From: CAVSUB01 sp963816725
GTDB taxonomy: Bacteria; Acidobacteriota; Vicinamibacteria; Vicinamibacterales; 2-12-FULL-66-21
Length of the DNA stretch: 64,000 nucleotides
NCBI GenBank assembly: GCA_963816725.1
Contig: CAWFMC010000018.1
Coordinates: forward strand, 62,001 to 126,000
Direction: 5' to 3'
The position numbers and the translations under genes are program-made. Positions 42,944 through 52,394 of this stretch are shown one piece after another. Position 1 is the first letter of the stretch; every line of letters begins with the position of its first letter. Below the pieces are notes generated by a model, which was not told where the DNA came from, searched no databases, and was given only the letters and a program-made list of their open reading frames with translations.

Positions 42944-44194
42944 TCAGAGCGTGACGGCCTGCACGTCGAGGATGTCGGGGTGGCCGTTTTCGATTCGCGC
43001 GCAGACCTCCGCGGTCGGGGCGCCGTCGAGATTGATGCGGGCCACCGCCGCCTCGGCGCCTTCGAAGACGATGTTCTCCGTCTCCTGGACGTTCAGGTTG
43101 GCCTCGCGTAACTGGTTGAAGACGTGCGCCAGCACCCCTGGACGGTCGCGATGGCGGACCACCAGCATGTGCGTGGCGGGCGTGCGGGTCGCCAGGTTGA
43201 CGACGTTCGGGACGCGCCCGGTTTCCTTGTAGCGGCGGATGATGCGGACGGTCTCGGCGGCGATCGCCTCCTGCGCCTGATCCGTCGAGCCGCCGATGTG
43301 ATGCGTCCCGTAGACGCCGGGCATCGAAACGATCGGATCGCCAAAGCCGCCGGTCGCCGCGGCCGGCTCGCGGCCGAACACGTCGAGCCCGACCTTCAGC
43401 CCCTTCTCGCGGATGGCGGTGGCCAGGGCCGTGTGGTCGATCACTTCACCGCGCGCGGTGTTGATCAGCATGGCCCCCGGCTTCAGCTGCGCCAGCACCG
43501 CGGCGTTGACCAGGTGCTTCGTCTCGGCGCTCAGCGCCACGTGGACGCTGAGGACGTCGGCCCGCCACGCGGCATCGCCGGGCGTGGCCACAAGCTGGAT
43601 CGCGACCTGCCGCTGCGCTCCTTCGATCCCCAGCTCGCGCGCATCCTCTTCCGAGATCGGCCGGTCCTGGCCATCGAAGCGCCGGCTCCAGATCACGACG
43701 TTCATGCCGAAGCCGGCGGCCCGCCGGATCACTTCGCGGCCGACCGCCCCGACGCCGAGGAGCGCCAGCGTCGAACCGTAGAGCCCGCGCGCTCTCGAGT
43801 ATTCCTTCTTGTTCCAGATCCCGCCGCGCAGATCGGCCACGTTCTCGGCAATGCGCCGATCGATGGACAGGATCAGGGCAAAGACCAGCTCGGCGACCGC
43901 AATCGCGTTCTTGCCCGGGCAGTTCGAGACGTAGATGCCGCGCTTCGAGGCGGCGGCGACATCGATCGTGTTGTAGCCGGCGCCGGCCCGCACGATCAGC
44001 GCGAGACGTCCGGCATCGAGCATCGGCTCGGTTACCTGGGTCCCGCGCACCACCAGCACTTCAGCCCCACTCGTCCGGATCGCCGCGGTCAACGCCGCGT
44101 CCTTCAGGTCCGGGTCATAGCGCACGTCGCAGGCGGCGGCCTTCAGCCCGTCGATCCCGCTCTGCTCGAATTTGTCGGCGATCAGTACTTTCAT
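42944..44194 (-). CDS. serA: D-3-phosphoglycerate dehydrogenase with C-terminal ACT domain
   Basis: 416 residues. The substrate part begins MKVLIADKFEQSGIDGLKAA. The NAD-binding domain has LALLGVGAVGREVIRRAA and the catalytic region INTARGEVIDHTALATAI, GTHHIGGSTDQAQEA (His). A short ACT domain at the end (MLVVRHRDRPGVLAHVFNQL) would bind serine for feedback control. It catalyses the first committed step of serine synthesis. The gap to serC is 28 bases. Confidence 0.94.
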   Translation of the reverse strand: MKVLIADKFEQSGIDGLKAAACDVRYDPDLKDAALTAAIRTSGAEVLVVRGTQVTEPMLDAGRLALIVRAGAGYNTIDVAAASKRGIYVSNCPGKNAIAVAELVFALILSIDRRIAENVADLRGGIWNKKEYSRARGLYGSTLALLGVGAVGREVIRRAAGFGMNVVIWSRRFDGQDRPISEEDARELGIEGAQRQVAIQLVATPGDAAWRADVLSVHVALSAETKHLVNAAVLAQLKPGAMLINTARGEVIDHTALATAIREKGLKVGLDVFGREPAAATGGFGDPIVSMPGVYGTHHIGGSTDQAQEAIAAETVRIIRRYKETGRVPNVVNLATRTPATHMLVVRHRDRPGVLAHVFNQLREANLNVQETENIVFEGAEAAVARINLDGAPTAEVCARIENGHPDILDVQAVTL

Positions 44195-44215
44195 TGTTCC
44201 AATCAGCTGTCGGCG

Positions 44216-45430
44216 TCAGATCGTATGAATCAGCAATCCGTCGCGGAGCTTCGGCTCGAACCAGGTGGACTTGGGCGGCATAATCCCGCCGGTATCGGAG
44301 ATCGCCATCAGGTCGTCGACGGTGACCGGAGCCATCGAGAACGCGACCATCGCCTTGCCCGAGTTCACGGCCTTCTCCAGCGCCCCCGTGCCGCGGGCGC
44401 CGCCGACGAAGTCGATGCGTTTGTCGGTGCGGATGTCGCCGATCCGCAGGACCGGCTCGAGCACTGCGCTCTGCAGGCGCGCGACGTCCAGCCGCGCCGC
44501 GCGCGAGCCGTCCTCCGCTTTGGTGGACCCCACGTCCAGCGTGTACCACTTGCCGTCCAGATACATCGAGACCAGGCCCGGACGCTGCGGCGTCGGGCCG
44601 CCGTCGGTGACCGGCACGCGTTGCTGCAAGGCGCTCAGGAACTCAGCCGGCGTCGCGCCGGCCAGATCCTTGACGGTGCGGTTATAGGGCAGGATCTGCA
44701 TCTGGTTGTCGGGGAACGCGACGGCGATGAAGGTGCCGGCTTCGCTGGTGCCAGACCCGCCCAGCTCGGCGCGCGCCCGCGCCGCGCTCGCCGCGCGATG
44801 GTGACCGTCGGCAATATACAGCGCGGGGATGGCCCGGCAGGCGTCCACCAGCGAGTTGGTCTCCTCGGCGCCCGCCTTCCAGATCGTGTGATGCACGCCG
44901 TCGGGAGCGGTGAAATCGTAGAGCGGCGGCCCGGCGGTGACGATCTGCTGCAAGCGATCGATCGCGGCGTCGGCGCGGTAGGTCAGGAAGACGATGCCGG
45001 TCTGGGCGCGCAACGCGATCATATGCCGCGTGCGATCGTCCTCCTTGTCGCGCCGCGTGCGCTCATGCTTCTTGATCACGTCGCGCTCGTACTCCTCGAT
45101 CGAGAAACAGCCGGCGAGCCCGGTCTGCTCGTGATCGCCCATCTTCAAACGATAGAAGTACAGCGACGGCGCCTCGTCGACGACCAGCGGTGCCGTGGCG
45201 CGGAGCGTGGCGAGGTTGGCCTTGGCGCGCTCGTAGACTTCACTGGAATACGGGTCGGCATCCGCTGGGAGATCGATCTCCGCGCGGGTCACGTGCAGGA
45301 AACTGAGCGGGTTACCGGACGCCAGCTCGCGCGCCTCGTCAGTGCTGACGACATCGTACGGGACGGACGAGACCGACGCCGCGACAGCCGGCGCCGGGCG
45401 CAAGGCGCGGAAGGGGTGGATGGAAGCCAT
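44216..45430 (-). CDS. DUF1015 protein of the serine operon
   Basis: 404 residues. It has the DUF1015 start IHPFRALRPAP and VSSVPYDVVSTDEARELA, then TGIVFLTYRAD, ADGHHRAASAARARAELG (conserved His-His) and FEPKLRDGLLIHTI at the end. Such proteins are found beside serA in many bacteria and archaea, but the activity is not settled. A kinase or phosphatase acting on serine/phosphoserine would fit, since no serB homologue is in the window. It is the first gene of the operon; serA starts 21 bases after its stop. Confidence 0.9.
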   Translation of the reverse strand: MASIHPFRALRPAPAVAASVSSVPYDVVSTDEARELASGNPLSFLHVTRAEIDLPADADPYSSEVYERAKANLATLRATAPLVVDEAPSLYFYRLKMGDHEQTGLAGCFSIEEYERDVIKKHERTRRDKEDDRTRHMIALRAQTGIVFLTYRADAAIDRLQQIVTAGPPLYDFTAPDGVHHTIWKAGAEETNSLVDACRAIPALYIADGHHRAASAARARAELGGSGTSEAGTFIAVAFPDNQMQILPYNRTVKDLAGATPAEFLSALQQRVPVTDGGPTPQRPGLVSMYLDGKWYTLDVGSTKAEDGSRAARLDVARLQSAVLEPVLRIGDIRTDKRIDFVGGARGTGALEKAVNSGKAMVAFSMAPVTVDDLMAISDTGGIMPPKSTWFEPKLRDGLLIHTI

Positions 45431-45472
45431 CCGGCCATTCTAGCAGCCCATCCTCTAGGTGCTGCCAGGGAG

Positions 45473-46750
45473 TCAGCGAGGCTGAACGGCGTCGGACGTC
45501 ACTCGTACCGGGACAGCGGCGAGCATCGTCGGCGTCAGCTGCCGCCGCGTGCTGTCGCGCTCGGTGAAGAAGGCGGGCATCAGCGCTGGCGGAATCGGAT
45601 CGCCAGGCGGCTGCGAGCGCTGCACCACGAGCGGGTTGAGGAACTGCCCGTTGCGCTTCAGGCGGTAGTCCAGGTGCGGTCCGGTGGCGGTGCCCGTCGC
45701 CCCGACGCGTCCGATCAACTGCCCCTGATCGACGTGCACGCCAGGCCTGATGCCTGGAGCGAAGGCGGACAGATGCAAATAGTACGTCTCGTAACCGTCG
45801 CCGTGGCGTAGCTGAATCTGGTTCCCGCCGCCGCCCGCCCATCCGGCTGCCACCACCACTCCCGAAGAGACCGCGACGACCGGCGCGCCGACGGGGGCCG
45901 CGTAGTCGATGCCGAGGTGCGCGCGATAGCTCCGGAAGACCGGGTGCAAGCGATTGACGGTGAAGCCGGAGGTGATCCGCGGTTCGAACTTGAGCGGCGT
46001 CCGGAGCATGAACCGCTTGAGCGATCGGCCAGCCGCGTCGTAGTAGCCGGAACGGGCCGTCTCGGGGTTGGACCAGCGGAACGCCTCGTGCTCACGGCGG
46101 TCGGCGCTGAAGCGGGCGCCGAGGATCGGGCCGTAGCCGGCGAACTGCCCCTCGCGTGAGGACTTCTGCACCAGGAGCTCGAACCGGTCGCCCGGCTGCA
46201 GGTCGCTGTCGAAGTCGATCTGGCTGCTGAAGATGTCCGCCAGCGCCATCGCCAGCTGAGTGTTCTCGCCGGCGCCGATCATCGCCGCGATGAGTGACGG
46301 GTGGGCGGCATCGATCGTTCCCCGCACCGTTTCGACCGTCGTGACCTTCTCGTACGGCACCACCTTCGCCTCGAGCACGTCCGGACGGGTCAGATCCGGC
46401 GCGAAGATCCGCAGGAACCGATCAGCGTCGATCTGGTACTCGAACTCCTCGAGCAACCCGTCGATCGACTTCACCAGCCGATAGGGCTGCCGTTCGCGCA
46501 GCTGCCGCAAGTTGAAGACAGAGCCCGCGGAGCGGACCGCGGCCTCGATCATGCCGGTCGGGAACTCATAGCTGCGGAGGAGCCCATCGAGCGTCGCATG
46601 CGGTGGCACGACCGCCTCGATGACCTGGGCCTGCGGTGGGAGAAAGATGTCCTGGGCGTGAACGGAAGCTGGAGGCGGCGGAGCCTGGCGCGCGCATGCG
46701 GTGAGGAACCACAGCGCCGCGACCGCCCCCCTGCTGGAGTGCCGGAGCAT
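45473..46750 (-). CDS. M23-family metallopeptidase lipoprotein
   Basis: 425 residues from the ATG at 46750. A lipobox-like LTAC follows a hydrophobic stretch (AVAALWFLTACARQ), so it is probably lipid-anchored. A middle domain (LRSYEFPTGMIEAAVRSAG, GDRFELLVQKSS) resembles the regulatory region of MepM/OapA-type proteins. The LytM domain has HLGIDYAAPVGAPV (zinc His and Asp) and the second motif GPHLDYRL, where HxH reads HxD, a variant also seen in other M23 peptidases. It cleaves peptidoglycan cross-links or activates amidases. It lies 61 bases after the HTH-TolB gene. Confidence 0.87.
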   Translation of the reverse strand: MLRHSSRGAVAALWFLTACARQAPPPPASVHAQDIFLPPQAQVIEAVVPPHATLDGLLRSYEFPTGMIEAAVRSAGSVFNLRQLRERQPYRLVKSIDGLLEEFEYQIDADRFLRIFAPDLTRPDVLEAKVVPYEKVTTVETVRGTIDAAHPSLIAAMIGAGENTQLAMALADIFSSQIDFDSDLQPGDRFELLVQKSSREGQFAGYGPILGARFSADRREHEAFRWSNPETARSGYYDAAGRSLKRFMLRTPLKFEPRITSGFTVNRLHPVFRSYRAHLGIDYAAPVGAPVVAVSSGVVVAAGWAGGGGNQIQLRHGDGYETYYLHLSAFAPGIRPGVHVDQGQLIGRVGATGTATGPHLDYRLKRNGQFLNPLVVQRSQPPGDPIPPALMPAFFTERDSTRRQLTPTMLAAVPVRVTSDAVQPR

Positions 46751-46811
46751 GGGACCGGGGAGTCTACCATGGGCTCCCGGGCTCCCGCTCATCCGTGACA
46801 GCGCGTCGGAA

Positions 46812-48917
46812 TCATCGAGCGACGGCGATCCAGACCCCCCACTCTCGATCGTGGCGGCTGTAGTACGCCACGCGCGTCCCATCGGGTGACCAGGTGAAAT
46901 CACCCGCGCTCGGATCCGACAGCACCTTGCGCGAGGAGCCGTCCGACAGGTCGGTCAGCCATGCACCGTCACCCGACAGCGCGAAGATCATCAGGCGACC
47001 ATCAGGCGACACCGCCGGAGCGCCGGGCTTGCGCCCCGACTGAGGGGACGGGTACTCGACCGGCGCACCAGTCGTAAGGTCGAGCACCATGATCCGGTTG
47101 CCGACCGCGTAGGCGACGCGGCGGCTGTCGGGAAACCAGGAGGCCCCCTGGGGGCGGCCGCTGGCGTTGGCGGTGAGGCGGCGCGATTGACCTGAGTCGA
47201 GGTTCAGCGACCACAGGTTCCAGACGTTTGGATTATCCGGCTCGGCTCGCACGTAGGCGATCGTCCTCCCATCCGGCGACCAGCTGGGCAGCGCGGCGAA
47301 ACCGTCGCCGCTGACCCGCCGCAGGTTTCGGCCGCCCGCGTCGGCGAGGTAGACGCCGCGCTCTCCTTCGCGATCCGAATCGAACGCCACCATGCTGCCG
47401 TTGGGTGAGGGTCTCGCGTGATAATTGCGGCCGCGGTCGTCGACCACCTGCGTGAGCCGGAGGCCCAAGCCGCCCGTGGTATCGCCGCTCGTGCCCACTG
47501 CCGCCGGCTCGGCAAAGGACACGCCCCCCGCCGAGGCAAACGCCGCAGACGTGCTGCTCTCGTCGTCCGGATCTTCGGCCCGCTCGGCGTGGGTCTCTCT
47601 GATGGGTGTCAGCACGCGCTCGTCCATACCGGCGCGCAGAATCGGCCTCGCGTCAGGGATCGCCAGTGGCGCCGGGGCCGCTTCGCTCTGAGCCATCGGG
47701 GGAGTCGTCGCTCGAGAATCGCCCGCCTGGTGCCGCGCCGAGATCTCGGTCGCGCTCGGGACCCGCCGAACCGCCCGCATGGTGACGCGGCTATGGTCCG
47801 GCGGTCCGCCGCGCATACCCCAGAGCCCGCCGGCGGCCGCCAGCGTCAGCACCGCCGCCGCGCCGATCAGCGAGGCCCGCCGCGGGGTCTCCGGTCGCGC
47901 CAATGGATCCAGGAGCGTCAGCGGAACCTCGCTCGCCGCCATCGGATCAGCGGCTCGCACGGGACTCCGGTCCTCGTGGGCAGCGGGGCTCGCCGGAACC
48001 GCAATGGCCGGCGGAACCGAAGCCGTCTTGACGTCCGCGAGTGACGACAACGGGGCGGCCGTGGCGGTCGCCGCGACCCGATCGTCGGCCGGCCTCGGGC
48101 CGCTGCCGTCGACAGGCTGCGCTTCCGTTTCGAACAGGACTTCGTCGGCCTTGAAGGTCGGCTGCACGATGACGATGGCGCTGCCGTCCTGGGATGGAGG
48201 CGCCGGAGCTGGTGCGCTGACCGGCTCGTGCTCGATGAGGGGCCAGATCGCATCGAGCACGACCTGGCGCTCGAGACCGGCGGCCCGCGCGTAGCGCGCG
48301 AGCTGGGTGCGGCCGTACATGCCCTTCGGCCAGTTGCGCAGGTAGCCCCACTCCAGCTGCCGCAGCAGCGACACCGGAATCCGGCTCTTGCGCGACACTT
48401 CGTCGAGCGATAACCCGGTCTCGCGGCGAGCCCGGCGGATATCCGACACGCTGGGGTCGCACTCGTCGGTCACGGGATCCCAGCCCTCGTTGCTGCCGGC
48501 GGCGGCGGCCCACCGGGCGACGATCTGGGCAATGGCCGCCTTGGCGTCGTGCGCCGCGAACGGCTTCAGCGCCTCGCCGAAACGCTCGACGGTGGCGAAT
48601 TCTGGTGGAGTCCTGAGCGCGAGATCGATGACCCGGTTGAGCGCCGTGTCGGAGCGGGCGCGGGTCGTCTTGGGCAACAGGTCCGCGAGCAACTGCGCCG
48701 CCCGCGGCACGGGAGCGCCGGTCGCGACCACCGGCCCCTCGACCGTCACCTCGCCGGCGGCGGACAAGCGGATGACGTGCGCGGACGGAACGCCCGGCAG
48801 CGTGCGGTTCTCGATCTGACGGACGAGCGCGCAAACGATGGTCGCCGCGTCGGTGGGGCGCAGGCGAACCCCGGCGGCGGCAACGTCAGCCAGGGCGAGG
48901 GCATCATGTTTGTGCAT
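46812..48917 (-). CDS. HTH (RodZ-like) transmembrane protein with TolB/WD40-type repeats
   Basis: 701 residues from the ATG at 48917. The N-terminal ~150 residues form an unassigned helical region, then a helix-turn-helix of the Xre/RodZ type (VSDIRRARRETGLSLDEVSR then IPVSLLRQLEWGYLRNW). A membrane helix (ASLIGAAAVLTLAAAGGLWG) follows at about 345, then a low-complexity linker. The C-terminal region has at least five PD40/TolB repeats (SWSPDGRTIAYV, SWFPDSRRVAYA, TWSPDGTRVAYY), forming a periplasmic propeller. The topology links a cytoplasmic DNA- or cytoskeleton-binding domain to an envelope sensor. The actual ligand is unknown. Confidence 0.75.
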   Translation of the reverse strand: MHKHDALALADVAAAGVRLRPTDAATIVCALVRQIENRTLPGVPSAHVIRLSAAGEVTVEGPVVATGAPVPRAAQLLADLLPKTTRARSDTALNRVIDLALRTPPEFATVERFGEALKPFAAHDAKAAIAQIVARWAAAAGSNEGWDPVTDECDPSVSDIRRARRETGLSLDEVSRKSRIPVSLLRQLEWGYLRNWPKGMYGRTQLARYARAAGLERQVVLDAIWPLIEHEPVSAPAPAPPSQDGSAIVIVQPTFKADEVLFETEAQPVDGSGPRPADDRVAATATAAPLSSLADVKTASVPPAIAVPASPAAHEDRSPVRAADPMAASEVPLTLLDPLARPETPRRASLIGAAAVLTLAAAGGLWGMRGGPPDHSRVTMRAVRRVPSATEISARHQAGDSRATTPPMAQSEAAPAPLAIPDARPILRAGMDERVLTPIRETHAERAEDPDDESSTSAAFASAGGVSFAEPAAVGTSGDTTGGLGLRLTQVVDDRGRNYHARPSPNGSMVAFDSDREGERGVYLADAGGRNLRRVSGDGFAALPSWSPDGRTIAYVRAEPDNPNVWNLWSLNLDSGQSRRLTANASGRPQGASWFPDSRRVAYAVGNRIMVLDLTTGAPVEYPSPQSGRKPGAPAVSPDGRLMIFALSGDGAWLTDLSDGSSRKVLSDPSAGDFTWSPDGTRVAYYSRHDREWGVWIAVAR

Positions 48918-49086
48918 GTTCGCCGACAGGTTGCTACTTCCCTGCCAGCCTGCCACACGTCCGACACCACGACATTCAGGCGTTTTCGGCGGTAATTCAG
49001 GTACGCCGCCTGTCGAGATCGCGCCGCCGAGCTGTCCCACTGTCCCCCAAATTACACGGCTCGGCCTTTGAGTCCGGACGGCCCAT

Positions 49087-50007
49087 TCAGCGCGTCACGA
49101 CCTGGATCATCTTGCGGAACTTCACGGGCTGCCCATCGAGCGTCGCTGGTCTGTACGACCAATCCCGTGCCGCGACCAGGAGTGCCTGATCGAAGGCGGG
49201 TTGAACCGGCATCCGGATCGTCGCGCTGATGACCCGCCCCTGCTCGTCGATGACGATCTCGAGCAGACCGCGAGCGCGGGCCGCCGTCGCCGCTTGTGCC
49301 GACAGTCGCGGCATCTCTTGCCGGATCGCGACCGGCGCCATGACTCCCTCATCGTCTCGTCCGAAGATGCGCTTGGCCGCCGGCACCGCCTGGTCAGGGG
49401 TGGCCGGTGCCGGTTCGCGCGCTCGCGGCGCCTCGACCACCGCCGCCGGCGTTGGCGCTGCGGGCGGCGGCGCGAGCGCGACGACGCTCAAATCCAGGAA
49501 GCCGCTGACCAGCACCCGGAGGTCGCCGAGCCGGCCCTGCATGTCCGGGTCGTCGATGAGCGTCAGCACCTCGCGCAACTGCGTCGCCGCCTCGGCGAAG
49601 TGCCTTCCGTCGAACGCCGTTTTTGCCTCGGTGTAGCGGGCCTGCGCGATGTGCGGGAGCAGCCGCTGCCGGACCTCGGTAAACGCGGCACGCACGCGCG
49701 GAGAGGCCTCGGCCGCGGTCGGCTGGTAGGACGGGTTCGCCGTCACGACGGCGCCGATCGCTTCCTCCGCTTCGGGACCGCGGCCGAGCGCGAGCAGACA
49801 AAGCGACCGGTACTGTTGCACGGACGTCATGTCGGCGACGTTCGGCGAGTTGCCCGCCGGGAGCCCGTTGAGCACGGCGAGCGCTTCATCGTAGCGGGCC
49901 GACGCATACAGATCGCGCGCCGCGTTCAACGCGTTCGGCTGTGCCGCGGCCGGGCCGGCCATCATCACGGCGAGCGCCACAATTCCGACGATGGGGGGGA
50001 ACCTCAC
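49087..50007 (-). CDS. Periplasmic TPR protein with TonB-type C-terminal domain
   Basis: 306 residues. It has a signal peptide (VGIVALAVMMAGPAAAQ), two TPR-like helix pairs (ALNAARDLYASARYDEALAV, ARYTEAKTAFDGRHFAEAAT), a Pro/Ala-rich linker, and a TonB-like end (ARGLLEIVIDEQGRVISATI, ARDWSYRPATLDGQPVKFRK). There is no membrane helix before the TonB domain, so it is not a standard energy transducer; it may bind TonB-box partners or envelope proteins. It follows the pseudokinase gene after only 16 bases. Confidence 0.75.
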   Translation of the reverse strand: MRFPPIVGIVALAVMMAGPAAAQPNALNAARDLYASARYDEALAVLNGLPAGNSPNVADMTSVQQYRSLCLLALGRGPEAEEAIGAVVTANPSYQPTAAEASPRVRAAFTEVRQRLLPHIAQARYTEAKTAFDGRHFAEAATQLREVLTLIDDPDMQGRLGDLRVLVSGFLDLSVVALAPPPAAPTPAAVVEAPRAREPAPATPDQAVPAAKRIFGRDDEGVMAPVAIRQEMPRLSAQAATAARARGLLEIVIDEQGRVISATIRMPVQPAFDQALLVAARDWSYRPATLDGQPVKFRKMIQVVTR

Positions 50008-50023
50008 GAGATGTCTCCTCGGT

Positions 50024-52180
50024 CTATTTCATGTCCACGCTGAGCCGGACGGGCGCAGCGAGGGTGACAGAGATGGCATGGCGCTTCTCTCCGAGCTGCG
50101 GGTTTCTGAACACGACCTCGTGCGGACCGATGGGGACCTCGAGGTTACCGATCGGCGTGTCGCCGACGCGCTGGCCGTCGATCAGGACTTCCGCCCATGG
50201 CGAGGCGTTCAGGTTCACGATCCCGTTAGGAAGCGTGACCACGATCTCGATGGTCTTGCCGGCCGCCACCTGCACAGAACGGCTGGCGCGATAGCCGAGC
50301 ACCGAGTTCGCGAGCTCGAGCTCGTGGCGACCGGTTGCGAGCATCAGGCGATCGGCATCGCTCGTGCCGAGCAGCTTGCCGCCCTCTCGCACCTCGACGC
50401 TGACCGGCGACTTCACGGTCGCCCATCCCGACACCGGCCCGCCGTTCGCCTCTGCGCCGATCGGCGCCGTCATCGAGGCCACGCCGCCAGCCGGCACCTG
50501 CACGGTTTGTGTCACGCTTCCGGTCGCGGACTGCAGCACGACTTCGTGCGTGCCGGGTAACAGGTCGTGCACCGTGATCGGCGCGTTGCCGGCGGGAACG
50601 CCATCCACTTGCACCCGGGCGCCCGCGGGCTGCGACTGTACCCGCAGCTGGCCGGTCTGCGGCGTCTCCGCAAGCTCGACGTACTGCGAGGACTGGGCGC
50701 CGGCGCTGATGACGATCGGCGTAACCCGCGGCACCCCGCGTCCGCGCAGCTCCAGGATGTGCGGGCCGGCCCGGAGCGTCAGCCGTGCCGGTGTGTGGCC
50801 GCGGCGCTCGCCATCGACGACCACCTCGATACCCGCCGGCGAGGACTGCACGTCCAGGGTTCCCGTGCCGGCGCGACGCAGGAGCGTGGGCGCCACGTAC
50901 CCGCCGCCGGCGATCGTCACCACGACCGCAGCCGCGGCCGCCCACTTCCATCGCGGCGCGCCGCGCTGTTCGTCCGCCGAGGGCAAGGACGTCGGGCTCG
51001 GCGTTGCATCGCCTTGTTCGTCCTCGGACAGTGGCGTGCCCGTGCTCTCCTCGGCGCTGGCCTCGGCGCCCGGCACCTCCGTGATTGCGTGGACGTGCGG
51101 CCCTTTGTGCGGCGCCAGGTCGAACAGCTTGGGCGGGGGCGCCGCGATGTCCTGTTCGGGCGGAGGGGGCGGAATGTGCACGGCGAGCGGTGCACTCGGC
51201 GCACTCGTCAGCTCGACCGCGGCGGCCGGGCGCGCGACATCTTCGACGATGTCGGCCGGAGTCCCCGCGGGCTCGAGCAGCGCCGCGGCATAGCGGGCCA
51301 GGAACATCTCGAGCGCGACCGGCGCGGCAACGTACTCGGCGCCGCTGGCGACGACCTCCTCGAACACCGCGAGTGCCTCGACCGCCGACGCGAAGGGGCG
51401 GCGCGGGTCGAGCTGCAACGCGCGTGCGAGCCAGGCGCGCAGCGGGGGCGAGAGCGGCTGGTCGTCCCCGAACGCGCCGCGCTCGCGCGCCGCGCCGAGG
51501 AGTCCACCGAGCCGATGCGGATACTCCTCGGCTCGGAGCGGCCGGCCGAGGACCAGCGCCAGCGCCACCAGGCCGACGGCGGTGACGTCGGCGCGCTGAT
51601 CGAAGCGCGACAGGCCGGCGGCGCTCGGCAGCGCGACCCGGAGATCCTGCCAGAGCCGCTCCCGTGTGAGGCGCAGCTGTTCGATCGCGGAGCCCAGCAC
51701 GTGCTCGACGATCACCAGCCGCGCGTGCGGCGTGATGACGAGGCGTTCCGGCGCGATCAGGCCGTGGGCGACGTCGCGGGCGTTCTCGTGCAGCAGGGCA
51801 ACCGCGGGGACCAGCTGCCGGACTAAGCACAGCGCGGTGTTGATATCGAGCGGGAGCCCGCGGTCTTCAGCGGAACGGAGAATGTCCGAGAGTCGCGTGC
51901 CTTCGACATGATCGGACACGATCGCGAGGCCCGCTTCGGGCTGCGGCGCACGGTCGACCCGCCGGATGCGGGCGTAGTAGGTGTGTCGGAAGTTGGCGAG
52001 CCGTGCGGTGCGCTCGCGCAGCGCGAGCTCGAATGCCGGCAACGCGGCGAGCTCCGGACGGACGCGCAGGATCTGCAGCAGCTCCCCGCTCGCGTCGTCG
52101 ACCGCGATGACCCGCTCGCCCACGCCGTCCGAGAAGAGCGGCGTTTCCGGAGCGCCCGGCGGTTCGGCGGCCATCGTCAT
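50024..52180 (-). CDS. Pseudokinase with membrane helix and periplasmic PEGA domains
   Basis: 718 residues. The N-terminal ~290 residues have a protein-kinase-like layout (LVSDHVEGTRLSDILRSA-type hinge region, HENARDVAHGLIAPERLVIT), but the catalytic HRD Asp, the DFG motif and the VAIK lysine are all absent, so this is a pseudokinase. A membrane helix (WKWAAAAAVVVTIAGGGYVA) leads to at least three PEGA repeats outside (VQSSPAGIEVVVDGERRGHT, VQSQPAGARVQVDGVPAGNA, LNASPWAEVLIDGQRVGDTP). PEGA domains are linked to surface layers and envelope sensing. Its neighbour carries a TonB-type domain. Confidence 0.83.
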   Translation of the reverse strand: MTMAAEPPGAPETPLFSDGVGERVIAVDDASGELLQILRVRPELAALPAFELALRERTARLANFRHTYYARIRRVDRAPQPEAGLAIVSDHVEGTRLSDILRSAEDRGLPLDINTALCLVRQLVPAVALLHENARDVAHGLIAPERLVITPHARLVIVEHVLGSAIEQLRLTRERLWQDLRVALPSAAGLSRFDQRADVTAVGLVALALVLGRPLRAEEYPHRLGGLLGAARERGAFGDDQPLSPPLRAWLARALQLDPRRPFASAVEALAVFEEVVASGAEYVAAPVALEMFLARYAAALLEPAGTPADIVEDVARPAAAVELTSAPSAPLAVHIPPPPPEQDIAAPPPKLFDLAPHKGPHVHAITEVPGAEASAEESTGTPLSEDEQGDATPSPTSLPSADEQRGAPRWKWAAAAAVVVTIAGGGYVAPTLLRRAGTGTLDVQSSPAGIEVVVDGERRGHTPARLTLRAGPHILELRGRGVPRVTPIVISAGAQSSQYVELAETPQTGQLRVQSQPAGARVQVDGVPAGNAPITVHDLLPGTHEVVLQSATGSVTQTVQVPAGGVASMTAPIGAEANGGPVSGWATVKSPVSVEVREGGKLLGTSDADRLMLATGRHELELANSVLGYRASRSVQVAAGKTIEIVVTLPNGIVNLNASPWAEVLIDGQRVGDTPIGNLEVPIGPHEVVFRNPQLGEKRHAISVTLAAPVRLSVDMK

Positions 52181-52394
52181 CGACCCTGCCCGCTGCAACC
52201 GCCACACCACCACGCGACCACCGGGAATGCGCTCGATTCAGGGCGTACTGACCGACGCGGCCGCTAGGGTCGCGACGTGCCGCCACAGACCTGTCACGGG
52301 GATCCGAAATCCGTCCCGGACCAGACCACGCGATCCGCTGGCCAGCCGGCCGCCGCGCCCTATATGCTGTGCTCTTCAATCCTTGAGGAGGATC

